Positions 49,153 through 63,640 of a DNA stretch of 64,000 nucleotides are shown one piece after another. Both the position numbers and the translations under genes were made by a program. Numbering within the stretch: the first letter of the stretch is position 1; every line of letters begins with the position of its first letter. A model generated the notes under the pieces. That model worked only from the letters and a program-made list of their open reading frames with translations, searched no databases and was not told the DNA's origin. Origin of the DNA: Chamaecyparis obtusa (lineage: Eukaryota; Streptophyta; Pinopsida; Cupressales; Cupressaceae); assembly GCA_027943335.1 (NCBI GenBank), contig BSBK01003560.1:1057001-1121000 (forward strand), in the 5' to 3' direction.

Positions 49153-50363
49153 TGTGATCAGTGCAAACATAAGCTATTTGGAACAAGCGTAGACATTCAA
49201 AAAATAGTCATAACAACATATTCCTATCATATACTAGATCTATTTGCAAAGACACTTCAGATAGAGCTTAACGAGAGCACCATGTCACCGTTCGATTTGC
49301 TCTCAATTTAGGGATGTGGGTGTGCTCTCAAAACACTAGGAGATGTCCCTAATATAGATTAGGAAGGTTTAGGATTATTTAGGGACCAAGGATACCCCAT
49401 AGTGGCACAGAATCAGGTATGGAACACCTAATTTTCCTCTAGAGCCCAAGGAACCAAAACGAAGCTAAAATGGAGGTTTTATGCAAGAATGCTTAAACTA
49501 GATTGATTTTAACAAAATATGAATGTGAGATGATATGAGAATGATTAACAAAGCTTGAAAATGAACTAGATTAATCCATTAATCTATTCTAGGATGAGCT
49601 ATGAAAGCTTGAAAGATAACTAAATCTAACAATTATGCTAATGCTAAGATAATCTAGATAAAAATGCTCATGATAACAATGCATGAATGATAAAAACTAA
49701 GCTAATGCTTTGTTCTTGGAAGGAGTATTTATAGGATTTGAGGAAGGGCTTGGGTTAGAAAGGGGAGTTATGGTGAGAGTCAGTAGTAGGGGTAGAGTTT
49801 GGGGTATGGTTAGAGGTATGGTCAAGGGGCTGAGGGTTAAGGGTTGCTCACACGTGTGAGCAACACTAGGGAAGTGTGCCTAGGGAACCAAGGTGAAAGA
49901 GGTTGCATGGGCTTCATTAAGAGGTTGTAAGAGCCTTAATGAGGGTGTAAGGAGTCATTAATGAGCATGTAAGGCTCATTAATGAGGGAGTTTGACTAAA
50001 AGTCAAAGGATGAGGGTTTAGACTAAGAGGGTTAGGAATCACCCTCTAAGTAGGTTTAGGATGGGTTTAGGAAAGGTTAGATAGGTTTAGGGTTTTCTAG
50101 AAGATTCTAGGGTTTTAGGCTTTAAATAAATATTTAATTTGCTTAAGAATTGTGATATTATTTATCAAATATTAATTTTATAAATAGGGGTGAAAATCAT
50201 TCAAATTTGATTCAAATGCTTTTGGGAGGGATTCTTTAATTAAAATAGAAGGGACAATGATAATAAAAACTAATTAATTAATTAATTAATTAATGATGAT
50301 GTCATCAGGGGTTTCTGCAAAATAAAATATTTTTATTTGACAAAGGCATTTTAGGTGTCTACA
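49153..50363 (-). repeat. 5' LTR of the minus-strand element
   Basis: Begins (minus) TGTAGACACC at 50363. A perfect 22-base palindrome with core CACACGTGTG lies at 49843-49864, about 110 bases upstream of TATAAATACT (49733-49724). The end is GATCACA. It is shorter than the other LTR by about 50 bases, partly in the (TTAA)n run. Confidence 0.88.
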
Positions 50364-50368
50364 CTATG

Positions 50369-51750
<1,382 letters not shown>

Positions 51751-54700
51751 AGTCATTTTAGAGCTAAAGGGGTCCTATTAGATCATGTTAGTCATGTTGG
51801 GTCTTAAGGGGTCCTATTAGGTCATGTTAGGTCTTAAGGGGTCCTATTAGGTCATGTTGGGTCATAAGGGGTCCTATTAGGTCATGTTAGGTCGTAAGGG
51901 GTCCTATTAGGTCACGTTAAGTCTTAAGGGGTCCTATTACGTTATATTAGATCTTAAAGGGTCCTATTAAATCTTATTAGTCATGTTACGTCTTAAGGGG
52001 TCATGTTAGGTCTTAAAGGGTCCTATTAGGTCTTAAGAGATCCTATTAGGTCATGTTAGTCAGGTTAGGTCTTAAGGGGTCCTATTAGGTCATGCTAGGT
52101 CTTAAGGGGCCTTATTAGGTCATGTTAGGTCTTAAAGGATCCTATTAGATCTTATTAGACAAGTTAGGCCTTAAAGGGTCCTATTAGGTCATGTTAGGTC
52201 TTAAAGGATCCTATTAGGTCTTATTAGTCATGTTAGGTCTTAAGGGTTCATGTTAGATCTTAAAGGGTCCTATTAGGTGTTGTTAGGTCTTAAGGGGTCC
52301 TATTAGGTCTTATTAGTCATGTTAGGTCTTAAAAGGTCCTATTAGGTCATGTTACGTCTTAAAAGGTCCTATTAGGTCATGTTACGTCTTAAAAGGTCCT
52401 ATTAGGTCATGTTACGTCTTAAAGGGTCCTATTAGGTCTTACTAGTCATGTTAGGTCTTAAGGGTTCATGTTAGGCCTTAAAGGGTCCTATTAGGTCTTG
52501 TTGGGTCTTAAGGGGTCTTAATAGATCATATTAGTCGTGTTAAATCTTGAGGGGTCCTATTAGGTCATGTTAGGTCTTATTAGTCATGTTAGATCTTAAG
52601 GGGTCATGTTAGGTCTTAAAGGGTGCTATTACGTCTTGTTAGGTCTTAAGGGGTGTTATTAGGTTATGTTAAGTCTTAAGGGGTCCTATTAGGTCTTATT
52701 AGTCATGTTAGGTCTTAAAGGGTCCTATTAGGTCTTATTAGTCATGTTAGGTCTTAAGAGTTCATGTTAGATCTTAAAGGGTCATATTAGGTCTTGTTAG
52801 TTCTTAAGGGGTCCTAATAGGTCATGTTAGTCATGTTAGGTCTTAAGGGGTCATGTTAGGTCTTAAGAGGTCCTATTAGGTCATGTTAGATCTTAAAGAG
52901 TCCTATTAGGCCTTATTAGTCATGTTAGGTCTTAAAGGGTCCTATTAGGTCTTGTTAGGTCTTAAAGGGTCCTATTAGGTCTTGTTAGGTCTTAAGGGGT
53001 CCCATTAGGTCATGTTACTCATGTTAGGTCTTAAGGGGTCCTATTAGGTCATGTTAGGTCTTAAAGGGTCCTATTAGGTCTCATTGGTCATGTTTGGTCT
53101 TAAAGGGTCCTATTAGGTCTTATTAATCATGTTTGGTTTCAAAAGGTCGTGTTAGGTCATGTTAGGTTTTAAAGGGTCCTATTAGGTCTTGTTAAGTCTT
53201 AAAGGGTCCTATTAGGTCTTAAAAGGTCCTATTAGGTCATGTTAGCTCTTAAAGGGTCCAATTAGGTTTTAAAGGATCCTATTAGGTCTTAAGGGGTCAT
53301 GTTAGGCCTTTAAGGGCCCTATTAGGTCATGTTAAGTCTTAAAGAGTCCTATTAGATCATGTTAGTCTTGTTAGGTCTTAAGGGGTCCTATTAGGTCATG
53401 TTAGGTCTTAAGGGGTCCTATTAGGTCATGTTACATCTTAAAGGGCCCTATTAGGTCTTATTACATCGTAAGGGGTCCTATTAGGTCATTTTAGGGCTTA
53501 AGGCGACCTATTAGGTCATATTAGATCTTAAAGGGTCTTATTAGGTCATGTTAGATCTTAAAGGGTCCTATTAGGTCATGTTAGGTCTTAAAGAGTCATG
53601 TTAGGTCTTCAGGGGTCATGTTAGGTCTTAAAGGGTCCTATTAGGCCATGTTAGGTCTTATGAGATCATGTTAGGTCTTAAGGGGTCTTATTAGGTCATA
53701 TTAGGTCTTAAAGGGTCCTATTAGGCCTTAAGGGGTCATGTTAGGTCGTAAAGGGTCCTATTAGGTTTTATTAGTCATGTTAGGTCTTAAGGGGTCATGT
53801 TAGGGCTAAAGGGGTCATATTAGGTCATGTTAATCATGTTAGGTCTTAAGAGCTCCTATTAGGTCATGTTAGGTCTTAAAGAGTCCTATTAGTTCATGTT
53901 AGTCATGTTAGGTCTTAAGAGATCCTATTAGGTCATGTTAGGTCTTAAAGAGTCCTATTAGATCTTGTTAGGTCTTAAGGGGTCCTAATAGGTCATGTTA
54001 GGTCTTGAAGGGTCCTATTAGGTCATGTTAGGTCTTAAAGGGTCCTATTAGGTCTTAAGGGGTCCTAATAGGTCATGTTAGGTTTTAAGGGGTCTTATTT
54101 GGTCATGTTAGCTCTTAAAGGGTCATATTATGTCTTATGAGTCATGTTAGGTCTTAAGGGGTCATGTAAGGTTTTGAAGGGTCTTATTACATAATGTTAG
54201 GCATGTTAGGTCTTAAGAGGTCCTATTAGGTCATGTTAGGGCTTAAAGGGTCCTATTAGGTCATGTTAGGTCTTAAAGAGTCCTTTTAAGTCATGTTAGC
54301 TCATGTTAGCTCTTAAGAGATCCTATTAGGTCATGTTAGGTCTTAAAGGGTCTTAAGGGTCTTATTACGTAATGTTAGGCATGTTAAGTCTTAAGAGGTC
54401 CTATTAGGTCATGTTAGGGCTTAAAGGGTCATATTAGGTCATGTTAGGTCTTAAAGAGTCCTTCTAAGTCATGTTAGCTCATGTTAGGTCTTAAGGGATC
54501 CTATTAGCTCATGTTAGGTTGTAAAGGGTCCTATTAGGTCTTGTTAGGTCTTAAGGGGTCCTAATAGGTCATGTTAGGTCTTAATGGGTCTTATTTGGTC
54601 ATGTTAGCTCTTAAAGGGTCATATTATGTCTTATGAGTCATGTTAGGTCTTAAGGGGTCATGTTAGGTTTTGAAGGGTCTTATTACATAATGTTAGGCAT

Positions 54701-56076
54701 GTTAGGTCTTAAGAGGTCATGTTAGGGCTTAAAGAGTCCTTTTAAGTCATGTTAGCTCATGTTAGGTCTTAAGGGATCCCATTAGTTCATGTTAGGTCGT
54801 AAAGGGTCCTATTAGGTCTTATTAGTCATGTTAGGTGTTAAGGGATCATGTTAGGCCTTAAAGGGTCCTATTAGGTCTTAAGGGGTCATGTTAGGGCTAA
54901 AGGGATCCTATTAGGTCATGTTAGTCATGTTAGGTATTAAGAGGTCCTATTTGGTCATGTTAAGTCTTAAGGGGTCCTATTAGGTCATGTTAGGTCTTAA
55001 AGGGTCCTGTTAGGTCATGTTAGGTCTTAAGGGGTCCTATTAAGTCATTTTAGGTCTTAAAGGATCCTTTCAGATCTTAAGGGGTCATGTTAGGTCTTAA
55101 AGTGTCCTATTAGGTCTTATTAGTCATGTTAGGTCTTAAGGGGTAATGTTAGGGCTTAAGGGGTCATATTAGGTCATGTTAAGTCTTAATGGGTCCTATT
55201 AGGTCATGTTAGTCATGTTATGTCTAATGGGTCCTAAGGAGTCCTATTAGGTCATGTTAGGTCTTAAGGGGTCTTATTAGGTCATATTAGGTCTTAAAGA
55301 GTCCCATTAGGTCATGTTAGGTTTTAAGGGGTCCTATTAGGTCATGTTAGGTCTTAAAGAGTTCTATTAGGTCTTATTAGACATGTTAGGTCTTAAAGGG
55401 TCCTATTAGATCTTGTTAGGTCTTAAGGGCTCTTATTAGGTCATGTTAGCTCTTAAAGGGTCCTATTATGTCTTATGAGTCATGTTAGGTCTTAAGGGGT
55501 CATGTTAGGTTTTGAAGGGTCCTATTAGGTAATGTTAGGCATGTTAGGTTTTAAGAGGTCCTATTAGGGCTTAAGGAGTCCTATTAGGTCATGTTAGGTT
55601 GTAAAGGGGTCCTATTAGGTCATGTTAGGTTGTAAAGGGTCCTATTAGGTCTTATTAGTCATGTTAGGTGTTAAGGGGTCATGTTGGGCCTTAAAGGGTC
55701 CTATTAGGTCTTATTTGTCATGTTAGGTGTTAAGGGGTCATGTTGGGCCTTAAAGGGTCCTATTAGGTCTTATTTGTCATGTTACGGCTAAAGGGATCCT
55801 ATTAGGTCATGTTAGGTATTAAGGGGTCCTATTTGGTCATGTTAGGTCTTAAGGGGTCCTATTAGGTCATGTTAGGTCTTAAAGGGTCCTATTAGTCATG
55901 TTAGGTCATAAAGTGTCTTATTGGGTCTTATTAGTCATGTTAAGTCTTAAGGGGTCAAGTTAGGGCTTAAGGGGTTTTATTAGGTCTTGTTAAGCCTTAA
56001 TGGGTCCTATTAGGTCATGTTAGTCATATTAGGTCTAATGGGTCCTAAGAGTTCATAAGGGGGTCCTAATGGGTCC
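51751..56076. repeat. 4.3-kb tandem array, about 30-bp unit with GGTC at 9-11-bp spacing
   Basis: The typical unit is TATTAGGTC, ATGTTAGGTC, TTAAGGGGTCC in series (30 bp). Units vary by loss of one subunit, by an added TTAGTCATG and by point changes. Longer blocks are themselves repeated (for example 54100-54300 and 54590-54780). All frames contain stops, so it is not coding. Spacing is too short and uninterrupted for a CRISPR array. It is a minisatellite or satellite; whether it occurs elsewhere in the genome cannot be seen. Confidence 0.93.
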
Positions 56077-56099
56077 ACAAAATAGAAGTTATAGATGTT

Positions 56100-56341
56100 T
56101 TGGGGTTTTTTTGGTTTCTTCCCGATGCCTAATCAATGATTAATCCTAATTTAAAGATCTTGCTTTGGTATATAAATCTTTATAAGATGTAGATAGTTAT
56201 ACATACTTGAAATGTAAAAGGGTAAATTCTTATGCTTAGCTTATAGAAGCGATACGATGATGAAGACCTATGATGTCTTCCATACTCTGAATGTAATCTT
56301 TCTTTTATATCAATAAAAATACCTATTACCGATCAAAAAAA
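56100..56341 (+). mobile_element. probable LINE 3' tail
   Basis: The segment ends CTGAATGTAATCTTTCTTTT, ATATCAATAAAAATACC, then ATTACCGATCAAAAAAA, the kind of tail seen on plant L1-type LINEs. No reverse-transcriptase part is present, so it would be strongly 5'-truncated. The call is from resemblance of the tail only. Confidence 0.35.
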
Positions 56342-58430
56342 TATATTTTGTAATGTTTTTAAAATACTTTTCTAACTTTATTTATAAAAATTAACATTTA
56401 AAAAAATAAAATTCTAAGGTTTTCTAACATTATTTCTTATAATTTATAATGATTTGTAACATTTTTTTGGTTATGTTTTCTAGCTTGAGTCATATTTTAT
56501 TAAAAATTGCATTAAAGTACATTAAAAATATTTTAATACATTTAATAATATTAAAAAAATATTTTAATAGATTCAAAAACATTATAATTGTTAAATAAAC
56601 TAAAATAAAACATTTAGAAAAAAACTACATAGTCTGATTGAACTGGATGAATAGCCCCCAATTACTCCGCAATCCTTGGAAACGCTACAATAGAAAATGA
56701 GACTTTTCAGCCAACCCCCCCTCCCCTTCGGCCAAATTGAGTCTTCCACATTGGTGCCACATTGCGTAGAGTCAACCCCACGTGGGTTCGATCGTACCCG
56801 ATTCGATCGTAACAAGTTCGACCGAAATTTGTTCAACCAAAACACCTAAGTTAGCCTAAAGGGCGACACAATATTGTACTTTTACCCAATAATATGCCTA
56901 GTTTCAAACATGCACTCAAAGTGAATATAAAAGTTCTAACAAGAAATTGCACACAAGGTTAATTCCTAGAGCTCAAACACAACTACAACAACTAGTAGAT
57001 AATAAAATGAAACGCACTAGACATACAAGTTTAAATGACACTTCAAACAAACAATTAGTGTATGCCAAAATTAAAACACTTACACAAACTCAATGGCAAA
57101 CCTCAAACACACTTCATGTAAATAAATACAAATTAAATGTTAAACAAACAAAGTTTCAAAGTCAATTCCAAAATCCAAACCTAAGCTTCAATTAATAATA
57201 ACTAAATCACAATTCAAACATACACTTCACACAATTGAATGAATTGGAGAATAAAACACTATACAAACATGTTTAAATTACAATTTGCTAATAATATTAC
57301 ACAACACCAATTAGTATAATGTTACAAAAAAATTATAATTAAAAATATTATGGTACTTAATAATTACATTGCATCAAATGCATCAAAATAATAATAATTA
57401 CACTACACCATAAATGTTAAGTTACGTACACAACAAAATAAAAATAAAAAATTGAGAAAATGATAAATTTTATGCAGTTAAAAAGGTATAAAAACTTAAA
57501 AAAATATTAAGACACAAACAATAGATCTAAAAGAATGGCCATGGCTAACAACCATTCTTTGCAGCCTTAGGAAGGGGTAAAATTCAACCCCTCCCAAATA
57601 AAAATAATGGCATTAAATAATAAATCAGGTTACATATCAATTTACTGGATAGGCATTGTCTCTTTATATATTACATTTATTGGTGACAATCAGTTCAAAA
57701 TGCAACAATTTCTATAAATATTGCATTATCCACTAAACTACCTCAATTTACAAATTATAATTACACTAATTTTAGCAATTGACTAAAAAATGCAGCATTT
57801 TTTCTAGTTTTAGATATTAAATATTGCATTTAGTAAGGCATCCAATATCCAGAACATTTTTTAAAAATTTTGTAAATTACATTCATTATTTGACTTCAGC
57901 AGCTACTTATAGAACTTCCAAATATTTCTGAACACTGGCTAGCCTGTCAAACACTCAACATTGACCATGGTTTAAATTTATACCAATAAAAAATAAAACA
58001 ATTAGATATACTCTTATTAAAATTAAATTAATATAAAAAGATTAAATAAATAACTTAACAGAAATATATGAACAACTTATGTAATGTTACAAAATATTTT
58101 TTATCCATCAAAACCTTTGAAGAAGAAAAATCTGGCCATAAATCTGCATAACTTTGTTAAACAGATATACAATACGATAGTCTAGAGTACTCTTAACACA
58201 AAATTTAGATGCAATTCACTATCATAATGCACACTTACTTTGTTAAACAGATATACAATATAATAATCTAACACAAAATGTAGATGCAATTCTAAAATAG
58301 CACTTCCCTCTCTCACTATCATAATGCACACCCCACCCAAAATATGTTTAAATTTAATCATCCAAAGTAGCACTTCTCTGTGTCACTATCACAATGAAGT
58401 ATTTGAAAATATAAAGGATGCAAGTGCATG
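56342..58430. other. A/T-rich intergenic DNA
   Basis: 56780-56840 has TTCGATCG and GTTCGACCG words. 56849-56891 mirrors 38475-38521. 58152-58218 and 58237-58330 share TTTGTTAAACAGATATACAA and TCACTATCATAATGCACAC, a small tandem duplication. Frames here show no family resemblance. Confidence 0.5.
56849..56891 (-). repeat. right member of a terminal-inverted-repeat-like pair
   Basis: On the minus strand it reads GGGTAAAAGTACAATATTGT, GTCGCCCTTTAGGCTAAC, close to 38475-38521 with one gap. Confidence 0.45.
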
Positions 58431-58529
58431 TTATTAGAAAACATGACAATTAATCTGAGGGCATGGATTTGTGGAAGGAGAGTTTGAATAGGGAAAATGA
58501 TGCAAAGGATTACAGAGGCTCTTTGATTC

Positions 58530-59070
58530 TAAAACTATTAATGCTTCAGAATGTTCTCAACTGAAGGAAAATGCGACAGATAAGTTAGCAAAGATGAAGG
58601 GGTTGAAGAGATTGATGATTGTGGTAGTTGATGAAAGCCCTATGTTGAAAAGGCAGTGGGTAACACAGTTTCTCACGTTTAACCAAGACTTTTATTTCAC
58701 TAGTTATGTTTGAAATTTCATTACAGGGATTCATATCATATTCAGATGTAATGAGTAGAACATTTTTTCACAGCGAGTCAATGGGCAGTTTGGGGAGTCA
58801 CCCTGTCCAACAGATATTTGGAAATGGATGGAGGTGAGAGGTTCTTCGGATGACATAGCTGGAACTGAATATTTTATTTTAGATTGCAAGGCTGACTTCC
58901 GATACATCTTGTTTCAATAGATATTCGGACTGCTACCTTGCATAGAGCTGTCACACCCATTCAATACAGAGAGGATCAGCAAATGACAAGGGTGTTGGAG
59001 GAAACCAGCGGAAAGCATTATTATATAGGGACAAATAGGCATCGTCAGTATTTGAAGGAGAATACATAGC
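58530..59070 (+). other. coding-like islands of unknown nature
   Basis: Two stretches stay open for 40-60 codons and are less A/T-rich than their surroundings: about 58530-58710 (has DKLAKMKGLKRLMIVVVDES) and about 58925-59068 (has RTATLHRAVTPIQYRED, ends in TAG). No start, splice pattern or family is clear. They may be remnants of a gene or transposon. Confidence 0.2.
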
Positions 59071-60797
59071 AGTAATAAGCATGCTTATTGTTTGCACCAC
59101 TTATTATGTGTAGGGGAGAATCTACATAACAGTTTTCACAATCCATGAATCATTGTAGCATGCCGTGAAAATCACGTATTTAAGCTATTAGAGCTTCAGC
59201 AAAACAGAAGTTGTTAAGCTGATACACACAAGATTTTCACAAATGAGGGAAGAATTTTTCCTATAACCCAAATATAGGATTTTGTGGGACCAAAAGTACA
59301 GGAGAAACCAAACCTGCAGTTTTCACCCGATTGTACAATTTTGGCTCAACTAATACCGAATGGAATATGAAGTGAACTGTCGATTCTACCACTTCCAACT
59401 CTGTTAAAGTCCTTCCAGCTATATAAAGAAGAGAAGAGTATGGTATAAAATCATCTATTAAATCAAAAAGAAGAAATTTAGAAGTACAGTGCTAAAGTAG
59501 GTCTTGATAGGGATTGTAATTACAACTATACTTGTCCCTTTAAGAAATACTTTCCTGAGTTTTCCACTTTGTAAAATGATTTCATAGGTTAAATATTTGT
59601 GTTTATGTTACTACTTTCTATCTCAACAATTCATTTATTTGTGACAATTCTTTAATTCCTCACAATTGTCACTGTCATTTGTACGTCTAAATAGAACAAT
59701 ATTCTAACTTGTCTTAACTTTTGGAAAAAATTATAGATCAACATGCCAAATCTTAACTCAAAACACATTATTATAGACTAGTTATTAATTACAAAGCTAA
59801 TTAGTCACACTCCCTATTGCTAGTTTTCTAATGTGCAATATTCTGATTTCTAGTGTCCATTTTTATTCTCTATCAATGTACATTTACATGTAAACATGTA
59901 TAATCAATAAGAACTAACTTTATAATAATTTGTAGTTAAACTTCCAATATTTTTTTGGATTATCCAAAACTTAATAGCTATTTTTGTGGTCTATATAGTA
60001 TATAGACCTAATGATTAGCACTTAAGGATTCATATTTATGTGCAACTATATACACCATCCTTTTGTCAAGAAGACTAGATGAGATGTAATTATAGCCATC
60101 CATCTTATATTGACCAATACTTATATCCATTCTGATCAAACTGCCCTATAAAAGCTCCAGGAAAGTCCCGTAGCCTCAACCAAATGCATTTAAAGGTGAC
60201 TGTGATTGAAACATGGAAAATGTGCAGTGCGATTCAATCTATGTCTGGCATACAATGACATTACCGGTGGTAATCATGGGAGGATTTTCAATTTCACTAA
60301 CCCATTTCCTCATTTTATAATCTAATTGCATATTTAACTTATTTCTTTGAAAGCAAGGAGGGCCCCATCAGAGAAAAGTGTTCAGCATATAATACAATCC
60401 AGTAATATAACTTGAAATAAGTTGAAGAGGACAATAGCTAATTCTAGCTGGAGTCGAATTTTTCTGTCGTGGCTTATTTGATTGAACTCAACTACCAAAT
60501 AAATTGTATTTTACTGAAAAAGGTTAAATTTGATGGATATCCATACACTGTTTCAAAGCTCACATTTTCGCATAGGCTGAAAGTATGCTAGTAATTTGGT
60601 AAACATAAACTGATCCGATTGGAGACCTATTTGTTGCAAATAGTGAAACAATGTGATGATATATTGGTGTTATGAATATAGAGTTCTGATAAGTATCGCA
60701 TTTGGAACTACTACCTTGCATAGAGCTGTCACACCCATTCAATCTGATGCAATAATACCCTTTTTAATTCCAACTCAAACTTATCATATGACATTAC
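59071..60797. other. A/T-rich intergenic DNA
   Basis: No gene seen. 60707-60743 repeats 58930-58966 almost exactly (CTACCTTGCATAGAGCTGTC and onward), both on the + strand. Confidence 0.5.
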
Positions 60798-61218
60798 CCT
60801 TTTAGGTTTGGGTACAACGTTTTACCTTCATTGTGCATGGTATGTATGAGAGCTGATTCAAAATTGGTATATTCTCTTGTTACTAGTGGTTGGTTTGCGG
60901 AATTCGTCCAGCAGAGGTAGTTTCTTCATGCTATAGTTTCTTCATGCTATGTATATAAGACATGGATTATTAGGGGAGTTTCATTCTAACCCAAACTTAC
61001 ATATCTCTCAAATCCTATCTCACGTTCCCAGCTAGAATACACAGGGGAGATTCATGACCTAAACCTTTTAGGTTTAGGTACAGTTTTCTGCCTTCATTGT
61101 GCATAGACTGGGATTCGATTCAAACTTGGCAGATCCATTGTACAGTGGTTGGTTTGTGATTGTGGAATTCATCCAGCAGAGGTAGTCTCTTCGTGCATGT
61201 ATATAATACATGGATTAC
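60798..61218 (+). repeat. imperfect tandem duplication, about 150 bp
   Basis: 60798-60960 and 61068-61218 share CTTTTAGGTTT, CCTTCATTGTGCAT, CAGTGGTTGGTTTG, TCCAGCAGAGGTAGT and ATACATGGATTA in the same order. TTCTTCATGCTAT is doubled inside the first copy. Confidence 0.75.
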
Positions 61219-62782
61219 TCATTAGTCATTAGACAATCGGTTTAGGCGTGCAATATTTTATACAGCCACCAAAACCCACCTCCCAGCATAAGTAATATCA
61301 GCATACACTGAAGAATAATTCCTATAATAGCTTGTTCTCTAATAACAATGTGCAATGTCATAAAAGTGACAGATCTTTAAGACGGATGACATCATCAAGC
61401 ATAACATCTTTATAACTCTTCTAATTGTCTGACTTACAACACTTTACAACCGACGATGTCCATTGCCCTGTCAGAAGGACCAGCCAATACAGATATGTTA
61501 TATTTCTTGGCAGGTTAGTGGATAGTGGATCCAGTGCACATTCCCATTTAGTTGGCCTTATCTCTTGAGCTAAAGTTAAAAGGATGAATTCAGATGGAGA
61601 TACAGATATGGCTATACCAATTATTTTGGAAATCAAAGCGTATAATTATGGGCAGACATGTTTATGTGTTTTTCAAGCATACACACAAAAAGGCAAATAG
61701 CTGTTGAAATGTGTAACTGTATGTTAGTTGGCATATACTCTTTCATACTAACGAATTGAACTTATTATTTTTGGCTATTGATATAATCATTGTAGGCAAC
61801 ATATTCTATAGCGGTGTCATTTTGAATTTTAATTCCCTCAGTTTGACATTAATATCAATTGTGAAAGCCTTGTTTTAAAAAAAAAAAAGAAATCCCATTT
61901 GACAGAAGCAACAAAAGAAAAAGAATCACATTTTTATCAAATGTAAGAAGGGATAATATTTAAAATTTTCTAAATTTTATAACTCACTCAATGTTGGATG
62001 ATAAATATGGTGAAAATTTTAGAAGAATGATAAATATGGTGAAAAATTTAGAAGAATTTGCATTTTGGTTTGCAGTATTCCAATGTCTAGACATCAATTC
62101 AGAACTGGTGTGTAGGAAATGGAAATGTAATATATACTGTATATAATGAAACAGCACTCAAAAAAATATGGACAGTAAACACTATTTCAAAAATTCTAGA
62201 AACCTAGTTTGTAATCACTAGTTGTAGCCCAAAGACTAATAGATTCTGAGGTTATTATCATATTTAGAACTCATTTATCTTTTGTTGGCATTATTGTGAG
62301 GTGCGACAATCAAACCTACTATGCAGTCAATGTGTGGTACCTATAGGGATTCTGCTTCTGACATTGAACATGTAGGTTATAATCAATGCAACTTATGCTT
62401 TTAAGCAATCATAGATATAGCTTAAGACCCTTCTGATTTTGAATGAGTTTTCATTAAATTTTATCTCATGAAATCAAATTTTCACTATAAAAATGCGTTG
62501 ATCTTCCTCCATCAAAGTGGTTACAACTTACAATCGTACTAATTATATGTTAAACAAGGCCTGTTGGACTGTATACTTTGTAATTACAATATTATAGTAA
62601 CCACTAATGTAGCTATTAAAAATTGAGTTTTTTTGGATAATTTGTCATTTTAGAAAGTTCTAAAAGAGTTATATATTATTATATAGTCATCATCTTTTTT
62701 TGTAAGCCTTTGGAATATCAAAAATTGTGTTCTCCAATAAAAAATTAATAAATGATTTTTGGTCTAAGTTACCATATTCACC
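61219..62782. other. A/T-rich intergenic DNA
   Basis: A 29-bp direct duplication (TGATAAATATGGTGAAAA...) lies at about 61998-62056. The minus frame 61421-61636 has no family I recognise. Otherwise nothing supportable. Confidence 0.45.
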
Positions 62783-63207
62783 CAGGCACATGCAAATTTG
62801 ACATCCGATTGCTGTAAATTCGAATTCGATTCAAATTCAACATTTCCTTGAGTAATTCCCTAAAATGGACCCTAGTCGAATTTCATTTCGTTTGGAGCGA
62901 ATTTCAGAAATAATGTGCGAGCCCGGGACGAATTTGGGTTTGTTTGAGCGAATTTCGAATGAATTTGTTCAAATTTCGCTTTTGTTGACTTTCAACGATA
63001 GTTTTTAATTATTTTTAAAATTGTTTTTTTCCAGATTAACCCTAAAAGCACGGCGTTTTATGTCACGTGGCTTTTTGTCTCCATAATGAGCCACGTTTTT
63101 GGTTTGGGTCTCCATTTGTAGCAGCCGTTTTGGTCTTCTTTGTCTTTCCTCAGTGTTTTTGGTCTTCTTTATTCAGCGTGTGTTTAGCTACACTGCTACA
63201 GGGTGAG

Positions 63208-63618
63208 GTAAGTAACTAACGTTTTATATTGTGGAGCATTTCATTTCATGTGTTTAGCTACACTGCTATAGCTTATCATTTCAAATTCTTCCCAAAACCG
63301 CAAGCTCAAATTCTTATAATTTCCGACGAGGGATACGCTGCTATTGGTCAAATTCTTCCCAAAACTGCAACTTTAAAATCTTATAGCTTTTGTTGTTGAA
63401 GGTATCATGTCTTGAAAACTTGACAGTAGGTACATGATACCTATCTCATTCAACATCCTAGACCGCACAACTATAGGATGCAATATGGAGCAAAATGTTG
63501 TCTCGGAGTCGTAATTTATTTTATAATAATAAATAATCTTATAAATGTTGTCTCAGAGTTGTCTCAAAGAGGTAACTGTTTTATAATAATATTTTTTTGC
63601 TTTGTTTGTTGTTTTTAG
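63208..63618 (+). other. likely intron in the 5' untranslated region
   Basis: GAG|GTAAGT at 63207/63208 and TTGTTTTTAG| at 63618 frame a T-rich stretch. It contains repeats of upstream wording (GTGTTTAGCTACACTGCTA at about 63180 and 63250). Confidence 0.4.
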
Positions 63619-63640
63619 ATTCATCATTCAAACTCAAAGA

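Larger units (their letters stand above)
38901..50363 (-). mobile_element. complete non-autonomous LTR retrotransposon, 11.5 kb, target duplication CTATG
   Basis: CTATG at 38896-38900 and 50364-50368 flanks two LTRs (38901-40163 and 49153-50363). On the minus strand the LTR starts TGTAGACACC and ends GATCACA. A primer-binding site follows the 5' LTR (49131-49149) and a stem-loop with a purine tract precedes the 3' LTR. The interior has no protease, RT, RNase H or integrase; instead it has one long damaged frame with a G-patch-like end and a polypurine-skewed interior, and it carries a later solo LTR. It shares terminal signals with the Tat-type element upstream, which suggests that element family mobilised it. 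Confidence 0.88.

Noticed and set aside
48946..49311. Open frame across the primer site and LTR
   Set aside because: Runs antisense through the LTR boundary; the similar frame at 38784-38975 appears only because the LTRs are copies.
51751..56076. CRISPR-like or telomere-like array
   Set aside because: Units are contiguous, with no unique spacers, and the motif is not TTTAGGG.
56600..56845. 81-codon minus-strand frame
   Set aside because: No family resemblance, and it overlaps short TTCGATCG repeats.
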